Assembly: GCA_946699065.1 (NCBI GenBank)
Contig: CAMPDV010000529.1
Span: 124,001 to 188,000 of the forward strand
DNA length: 64,000 bases
Source: Loxodes magnus
Lineage: Eukaryota > Ciliophora > Karyorelictea > Loxodida > Loxodidae
Direction of reading: 5' to 3'
Shown: piece after piece, positions 58,533 to 64,000 of the stretch
How positions within the stretch are numbered: the stretch's first letter is position 1
Layout: each line of letters opens with the position of its first letter
Program-made: the position numbers and the translations under genes
Notes under the pieces: model-generated
Seen by the model: only the letters and a program-made list of their open reading frames with translations
The model's database searches: none
Told to the model about the DNA's origin: nothing

Positions 58533-60250
58533 ATGTCTCAAGCTACTTAATATAACAGAATAGCATTAAAATTTATGAAGGAAGCTAATTATCATAAGGC
58601 TATCGAGTAATTTAATATAATTATCATGCTAGATCCAAAATATGCTGCTGCTCATACTTATAAAGGAGTTGTCCTGAAGATGCTAGGAAAATATGATGAA
58701 GCAATATAGAGCTACAATGTAGCTCTCAAACTAGATCCTAAAATGGTATCTGCTTATTTGAATAAAGGATTATTACTGAAACAAATAGGAAAATGTAACG
58801 AAGCCATATAGAACTATGATATAGCTCTCTAATTAGATGCTAATTTAGTGGCAGCTCACTATAACACAGGAACTTTGCTGGGATAATTAGGAAAGAACGT
58901 CGAGGCGATATAGAGTTTAAATGTAGCTACGAAGCTAGATCCTAGATTAGTAGATGCTCACTTTAATAAAGGAGCGATTTTTATTAAGCTAGAAAAGCAC
59001 AATGAAGCCATTTAAAGTCTTAATTAAGCCATCAAATTTAATCACACTCTACCAGATCATTTCAAACTCAAAGGTTTTTCTCTTTTTAAATTAGGAAATC
59101 ATCTTGAAGCTATCTAATGCTTCAACTAAATTATCTAACTAGATCCTAAGTACTCAAATGCTTTTTATGATAAAGAACTTTGTCTTTAAGCTTTAAACAA
59201 GAAATAAGAAGCACTAGAATGCTTCAGCAAAGCAAAACAACTAAATCCTGAATTAGAAACTCCCTAAACAAAAATAAAAAATGAAGTAAACTAAGTAAAG
59301 AATAAAATAACAGAAGAAGAAATAAGGAAGTTCCTATAGCAAATAGATAGTAGTTGTGAAGTAAGAATATGGAAATATAGAGATTTGGTTCCTAACAATG
59401 AATTTTTAGGGAAATTGCAAAAATTGGCTTGTGATGATTTCGGAACTACTTATCTGGCTTGTATCTAAGGATTCATGTATGAATTTAAAGTATTTAACTA
59501 ATAGAATGATAAAATAATAGATTAGTTCTGATTTGAATGTAAAGAACTACTGCTAATAAATAGCTTAAGAGTTTAAAAACTTATAGGATTTGCTATCGAT
59601 ACTTAAGAACTCGCTCTTTTAACTGATTTTTAGAATAAAGGAAGTTATTCTAAATTATTGAGACAAAGTAGTTATTCAAAACTGCCATTCTAGATACTAT
59701 AAGAAACTTAAATTACTTAGTTAAATAGCAGAAGGTTTGAAGGCTATTCACGCTAGAAACTTAATTCATAAATAAATAAAATCTCTTAATATTCTGTTAG
59801 ATGATTAAGATTTTCCTAAAATACTAACTCTTGGATTATTTAATAAAGATAACTGATTAAGAGCAATAGAATAGAAAGGTGAACATCAATGAATGGCTCC
59901 TGGATAATTTGAAAAGAAAGTGAGTAAAAAAAGTGATATTTGATCTTTAGGTTGTATAGGAATAGAAATATTCAACGAATAACTTTTTTATCCAATTCTA
60001 GATTCTTAGTTAAAGTAAATAATCTATATCGATAAAATGATACCTAGGTTTTAAAACGAAATATACCAAGAACCTTTATTAGTTGATTTATCTATAGATG
60101 TTTAGCTTTCGACGAGAATATTAGACCAGATATAGATACTTTTATAAGTTAGTTAGAACATATAATATTAAAGTGAAATCCACATGCAGATATAAGTCAT
60201 TAACTTACATCATTTCTATAAGAGAAGTGAAAAAGTAGAGGTAAAAACTA
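58533..60250 (+). CDS. TPR protein with C-terminal pseudokinase domain; two frame changes
   Basis: ATG 58533. Seven 34-residue TPR motifs fill residues 4-240 (e.g. AAHTYKGVVLKMLGKYDEA, LNKGLLLKQIGKCNEAIQN). A kinase domain starts near residue 275: a loop DDFGTTYLA, the ATP-site Lys in EFKVF, a helix-C-like FECKELLLINSLR, a hinge LLTDF, then AEGLKAIHARNLIH, KQIKSLNILLDD, HQWMAPGQFE, SDIWSLGCIGIEIF and ILKWNPHADISH. The catalytic HRD Asp is replaced (HKQIKSLN, Gln from TAA) and DFG reads TLG, so a pseudokinase is likely. The frame moves by one base near 59690 and back near 60120. TGA-encoded Trp occurs at QFWFE, HQWMAP and DIWSLG. Ends near 60250, exact stop unclear. TPR plus kinase suggests a signalling scaffold. 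Confidence 0.82.
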
Positions 60251-60254
60251 AAAA

Positions 60255-60560
60255 ATGTTAGCTTATAATTTTATTATTAAATCTTATATTACTTATTTAT
60301 TTATACTTAACTAATCTTTATTTATTCAAAAGATATTATTGATATAAGCCTACAGAAGATTACTTTAATATCAAAATACTTTAAGTATTAGAAATTTACA
60401 AATCAGTTAATTTGCTCGAAACTAAGAAATAATTTTTGATTATATAATTAAGGGATCAATTTAAGTCTTAAACAAGACTCTATAAGCAAAATTATTCAAT
60501 TTTGTATATTAAAAATATTTGATTAAATGATTTATTAATTACTATTTTTTACTATTATTA
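60255..60560. other. AT-rich spacer
   Basis: Between the kinase gene and the tRNA cluster. Nothing recognised. Confidence 0.5.
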
Positions 60561-60675
60561 TGCATATAAGGATTATAAGGATGTTCATTTAAAATGATAA
60601 TTAACTATATTTTAAATTTACTTATTAATTTTCCCTAAATTTGGTTTAAAAACTTTTGATTTATTGTTTATTAAG

Positions 60676-60747
60676 GCGCTATTAGTCTAGTGGTTAGGAT
60701 AACTGCCTTCCAAGCAGTTGACCCGGGTTCGAGTCCCGGATAGCGCA
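60676..60747 (+). tRNA. tRNA-Gly (anticodon TCC), copy 1
   Basis: Full cloverleaf: acceptor GCGCTAT/ATAGCGC, D-arm GTCTAGTGGTTAGGAT, anticodon stem ACTGC/GCAGT with loop CTTCCAA (anticodon TCC), T-arm with GGTTCGAGTCC, discriminator A. Box A and box B are intact and a short T-run follows. No intron. Confidence 0.97.
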
Positions 60748-61468
60748 CTTTTAATTAAAAAATATTTAATTTATTTGTAAATTATTTTACTACCTTTATG
60801 CTTATAAGATTTTACTTTTCTTTTATCATTTAACAAATCAGATAAAAAATTTATTTCTTATCTTAAAACTTATTTAATTTGCTAAAATTTTAATAAGGAT
60901 TAATTTATTTCCAAACTTTTTTAAACTAAAATTTTATGATATTTATAAGATGTTTCAATAATTTAAAACTAGCTTTAAAAATTTGTAATCAATTATAAAA
61001 TAAATTTGCTTTATCTTAATCATATACTATTATCATTCCTTTAATTTTAACTTTAGATTAGGCTTTAAACTAAAATAATTTTTTGACGTATTTAATTGTA
61101 AGAATTTTCTTTAATTATGGATATTAATAAATGTTTTTTAAATATCTTGTTTATCTCATCATTTAAATTATTATTCTAATCTTAAATTCATTTTCGCTTT
61201 CTTATTACTTTCTACATTTCTAGTAATTATTATTTTCTTTACATTAGCTTCTTTTGAAATGCATTATTTCTCTTCTTATAAATAATTTATATTTTTATAT
61301 ATTTGATAGATAAAAATGTATTTAGGTATTTATAATATAAATAAAAGTTTATAGATGATATATAAATTTATATAACTATATATTTATTTTATTTAACTAT
61401 ATGCTATTTAAAATATTTATTTAGCTTATTAATCATTTATAAATGTATGATGCTATTTATTTTAACCA
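60748..61468. other. AT-rich spacer between tRNA genes
   Basis: About 720 bases, no features seen other than A/T runs. Confidence 0.6.
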
Positions 61469-61540
61469 GGCTGCTTAGCATAGTGGTAGTGCGTTTGATT
61501 TGTAATCAAAAGGTCGAGGGTTCGATCCCCTCAGTAGCCT
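61469..61540 (+). tRNA. tRNA-Thr (anticodon TGT)
   Basis: Acceptor GGCTGCT/AGTAGCC, D-arm AGCATAGTGGTAGTGCG, anticodon stem TTTGA/TCAAA with loop TTTGTAA (anticodon TGT), T-arm GAGGGTTCGATCCCCTC, discriminator T, then a strong TTTTTT terminator. No intron. Confidence 0.96.
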
Positions 61541-61598
61541 TTTTTGTTACTTTGAATGAATTGAATGATTTATAAATTAGTATTTTATAATAATATTA

Positions 61599-61770
61599 TA
61601 CATATAAGCATATTCATTATAATATTATAATTAACTATACTTTAAATTTACTTATTCATTTTCCTTAAATTTGGTTTAAAACCTTTTTATTTATTAAGGC
61701 GCTATTAGTCTAGTGGTTAGGATAACTGCCTTCCAAGCAGTTGACCCGGGTTCGAGTCCCGGATAGCGCA
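61599..61770 (+). repeat. Local duplication of tRNA-Gly with its 5' flank
   Basis: About 100-115 bases upstream of each tRNA-Gly also match (60561-60675 against 61599-61698; e.g. TTTAAATTTACTTATT, CTAAATTTGGTTTAAAA), with several substitutions and a small deletion. The tRNA itself is identical in both copies. Confidence 0.85.
61699..61770 (+). tRNA. tRNA-Gly (anticodon TCC), copy 2
   Basis: Identical over its 72 bases to the gene at 60676-60747, in the same orientation, with the tRNA-Thr gene between them. Followed by CTTTTG, a minimal Pol III terminator. Confidence 0.97.
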
Positions 61771-61869
61771 CTTTTGATTATAAAGGAATAAAAATGAGAA
61801 TATTGATATAATAGTATGGTATTAAGCCATTATAATCTACACCATTAAGATTATTAATTTATAAGATTT

Positions 61870-62175
61870 AATTGAAAAGATGGTGGGAGCTGAGGATGAC
61901 CTTCGTGACAACACTTTCTGGTTTTATGGCTAGAAACAAGTTCCTTTCCTGTTGCTGAGAAAGTCCCTGGTCAGAGTCATTTTCTGAAGGGAACACTGTC
62001 TTTGAGATTATCCGCTCTTGGTAGGGGCTTGAAACCTGGCTGCTCATAGCGATGGAGCTCCCTAGCAGCTGTGCCTGGAGAACAACAGGATATCCCCGTT
62101 ATTCCATAAAAAGAGAGTGTCAGGTCGTGCAATCGGGAAGGAGTTTCCGGTCCAAAAACTTTTTTAGTTGAAATT
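61870..62175. repeat. Dispersed GC-rich module, copy 2 (longer)
   Basis: A sharply bounded 300-base GC-rich island in AT-rich DNA. Bases about 62008-62170 match 36070-36230, including the tail GTCCAAAAACT-TTTTAGTTGAAATT. The first 140 bases (GGTGGGAGCTGAGGATGACC ... GAAGGGAACACTGTCTTTGA) are unique in this window. It could be a SINE-like element or a retrocopied structured RNA. The reverse strand also gives an open, protein-like reading, so coding origin is not excluded. Confidence 0.7.
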
Positions 62176-62344
62176 AAAAATTAAGATGATTAATTGATCA
62201 TACTTACTAAATATTAAATGCTTTTAAAGTATTTACTATTACTATTTTAACTTTATTATTATTTCACTCTAATAAAGCTAATATTAAAAAAGCTAATAAA
62301 TCAATTCTTTATTATACTTTATATTCAAATTAAAAAATATCTAA

Positions 62345-64000
62345 ATATTTGTGATAAAAAATGTAGAAGGATTGAAAAGAGGATTTTCTCTAAGCTCATT
62401 TAAATAGGAGCAAATAATTCTCTAAAAATCTTTATTAATGATAGATTTTATTAGGGAAAACTACTAATTATCTTAGACTCAAACATTTGAGATAAAATTA
62501 CAGAAATAAATAAAAACAGTCTTATATTAAGAATCTTCTAAATTCTATTCAAATAAACAAATAAATATGGATTAATCTTTTTAAATTGTTAAACTTGCAT
62601 AAAAAATAAACTCTTTAAAAAAGGAATGAAAGTAATAGAAAATTTAAATAAGAAAGAAGTTATAAACTCAAGATTTATACCATTAAAATGGGAAATAAAT
62701 ACTTTTTGAAGCATATAAAAAAGTTAAAATAATCATTCTATTAATTAAACTAACCAACTTAAAAATAATACATATTCTATGTCAAGTAATAATATACTTA
62801 AAAATTGGCAGAATGCAAATTTAAGAAGCAAAGACTAAAAAAATTAAAATGAATTTTAGCATATATTATTATAAGGTTAGACCAAGAATCTTTATAAAAC
62901 ATACAAAAGTTAAATAAATTTAAATAAATTAGCTAAAATCAATGATAAATCAAAATAATACAAAAAAACTATTGGAAAATAATAAAAAGAAATCAATAAA
63001 ATATTACGTAATGAACTAAGAATAAATCTATAGGCTCAAAAGGCATTTTCATTAATAAAGCGAATAAATTTACTAAATGCCTTGTTAAGAAATAAAAATA
63101 GCAATCAATTTATTTAACTTCCAGGAAATATTAAAGTTTGATGAGGGCAGAGTTAAATATCCTAAAGTAACTTTAGAGTTAAAGCTACTTAATATAAAAT
63201 TGTTAAGTTAATCCTTAAAAAGTATCTGATACTGATTTTTAAAGAGAAGATATTTAAAGAAGTCTTATTGCTTATTTATCTATATAATGGGCAAATGATT
63301 ATAATCATAAGGCAAGGATGAAATATTCAATTTGCTTAAGATATCATTTTAGGAATGTGGTAAAAATTGAAATGATAAACTATGATTTGTAGGAAAGAAC
63401 AGATTTGTAAAATTACCATGGTTATAATAATATAAAACATAAAAAGAAGGATTGCATGATATTTGGTTCATAATAACCTTTTTATTTAATTAATTGTGTA
63501 GAATTTTAAGACTTTCTACTTTTTAATTTCCATTTGAGGCTATCAAATCACTCTAATATAAAGAATATATTGAATATTTAACTTAAACTAGTGAAATTTA
63601 AAAAGATTCTAAGCTTAAGAAAAATTTTATGTTAAAAGGTTTTAAAAATTTGTGATTATCAGAGTAAATAAGCTATAGACACAGATATAATGTCAATCAT
63701 TTAATAATTTATTTTTCAATCAAGTCCGAAAAAGTATTGTTTCTAATGCGATAGTAGATGACATATCTCTCGAAACTTTTTTGGATTCTCTTTAAATAAA
63801 GAGATTAATGGCGATAATTAGAGGTTGAGAAAGAACGTCACGAAAATCAGAAAAGGAAGGAACAAAACTATAAATTTAAAAAAACTAATACTTCTTTTAC
63901 GATCCTTTTGGAAGGGTTACGGGAAGCCATTAGATTAGAATAAAAAGATAAAATAGCTCTTTAGAGCAAGAAATGAGATTATACTGTCTTAAAAATGAAA
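62345..64000 (+). pseudogene. Degenerate ORF1-like region with a damaged zinc knuckle; runs off window
   Basis: At 62363 the + strand reads VEGLKRGFSLSSFKQEQ, matching the start of the ORF1 at 52935 (EGFKTGF), but two extra bases after the ATG break the start. At 63738-63779 it reads CFQCDSRWHISRNF, a CCHC knuckle with the last Cys replaced and a TGA-encoded Trp, close to CYYCKSKWHLLQNC at 27.2 kb. The distance between these parts is much longer than in the 52935 copy. From 63077 another frame (MPCQEIKIAINLFNFQEIL ... TILLEGLREAIRLEQKDK) is open to the window end and could instead be a separate gene. Confidence in the overall structure is low. Confidence 0.4.

Noticed and set aside
60676-61770. 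Suppressor-type tRNAs (anticodons for TAA, TAG or TGA) among the tRNA cluster
   Set aside because: I read the anticodons as TCC (Gly), TGT (Thr) and TCC (Gly); none decodes a reassigned stop codon.
1-64000. CRISPR arrays, bacterial operons, ribosome binding sites, telomere repeats, LTRs
   Set aside because: No regularly spaced direct repeats of CRISPR type, no telomere-like G/T repeats at either edge and no long terminal repeats were seen. The tandem array at 5.0-5.75 kb has no unique spacers.

Overview
This window is very AT-rich nuclear DNA that I read as coming from a ciliate in which all three standard stop codons can be sense codons. Recognisable domains (LRR, WD40, kelch, TPR, protein kinase, RING, B-box, reverse transcriptase, CCHC knuckle) only appear when TAA and TAG are read as Gln and internal TGA as Trp. 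In every intact ORF with a visible end, the terminating codon appears to be TGA. That fits the karyorelict code (NCBI table 27, Loxodes-type) better than the Condylostoma code (table 28). Species is an inference. With no dedicated stop, nearly every frame is open, so gene ends and some frames are uncertain, and standard-code ORFs here are mostly meaningless.

Layout. 1-4.1 kb: a decayed APE-type LINE (LINE A), then a GC-rich retroposon tail. 5.0-5.75 kb: a 33-39 bp minisatellite. 5.96-7.6 kb: an intact RING-like/B-box/coiled-coil gene (-). 8.25-11.9 kb: a large LRR protein gene (+). 13.1-15.6 kb: fragments of retroelement ORF1 genes. 15.9-16.6 kb: a second RING-like/B-box gene (-). 17.0-28.0 kb and 37.8-47.5 kb: two direct copies of a roughly 10 kb segmental duplication. 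Each carries a LINE B endonuclease fragment (-), an intact RING-kelch gene (+), a small hypothetical gene (+) and two retroelement ORF1 genes (-). Copy 1 has two extra insertions; one is an 828-bp ORF1 element with a perfect 15-bp target-site duplication whose empty site is preserved in copy 2. 29.6-31.7 kb: a broken WD40 gene and a weak hypothetical. 32.1-34.7 kb: a LINE 3' fragment and two small genes. 35.3-36.6 kb: an antisense 28S rRNA 3' fragment joined to a dispersed GC-rich module that breaks a third RING/B-box copy. 47.5-56.4 kb: a hypothetical coding stretch and several ORF1 and LINE fragments. 58.5-60.3 kb: a TPR-pseudokinase gene. 60.7-61.8 kb: Gly-Thr-Gly tRNA genes. 61.9-64 kb: a second GC-rich module and a decayed ORF1-like region.

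The theme is a genome shaped by non-LTR retrotransposition. LINEs with APE endonuclease plus RT, and several separate families of ORF1-only (gag-like coiled coil, sometimes CCHC) elements, end in small hairpins and ATT/TAA microsatellite tails. Host genes are mostly protein-interaction modules (RING, B-box, kelch, WD40, TPR, LRR), a pattern typical of expanded ciliate gene families. Many copies show single-base frame changes. Whether these are decay, very short introns, assembly indels or real frameshifting cannot be decided from sequence alone.
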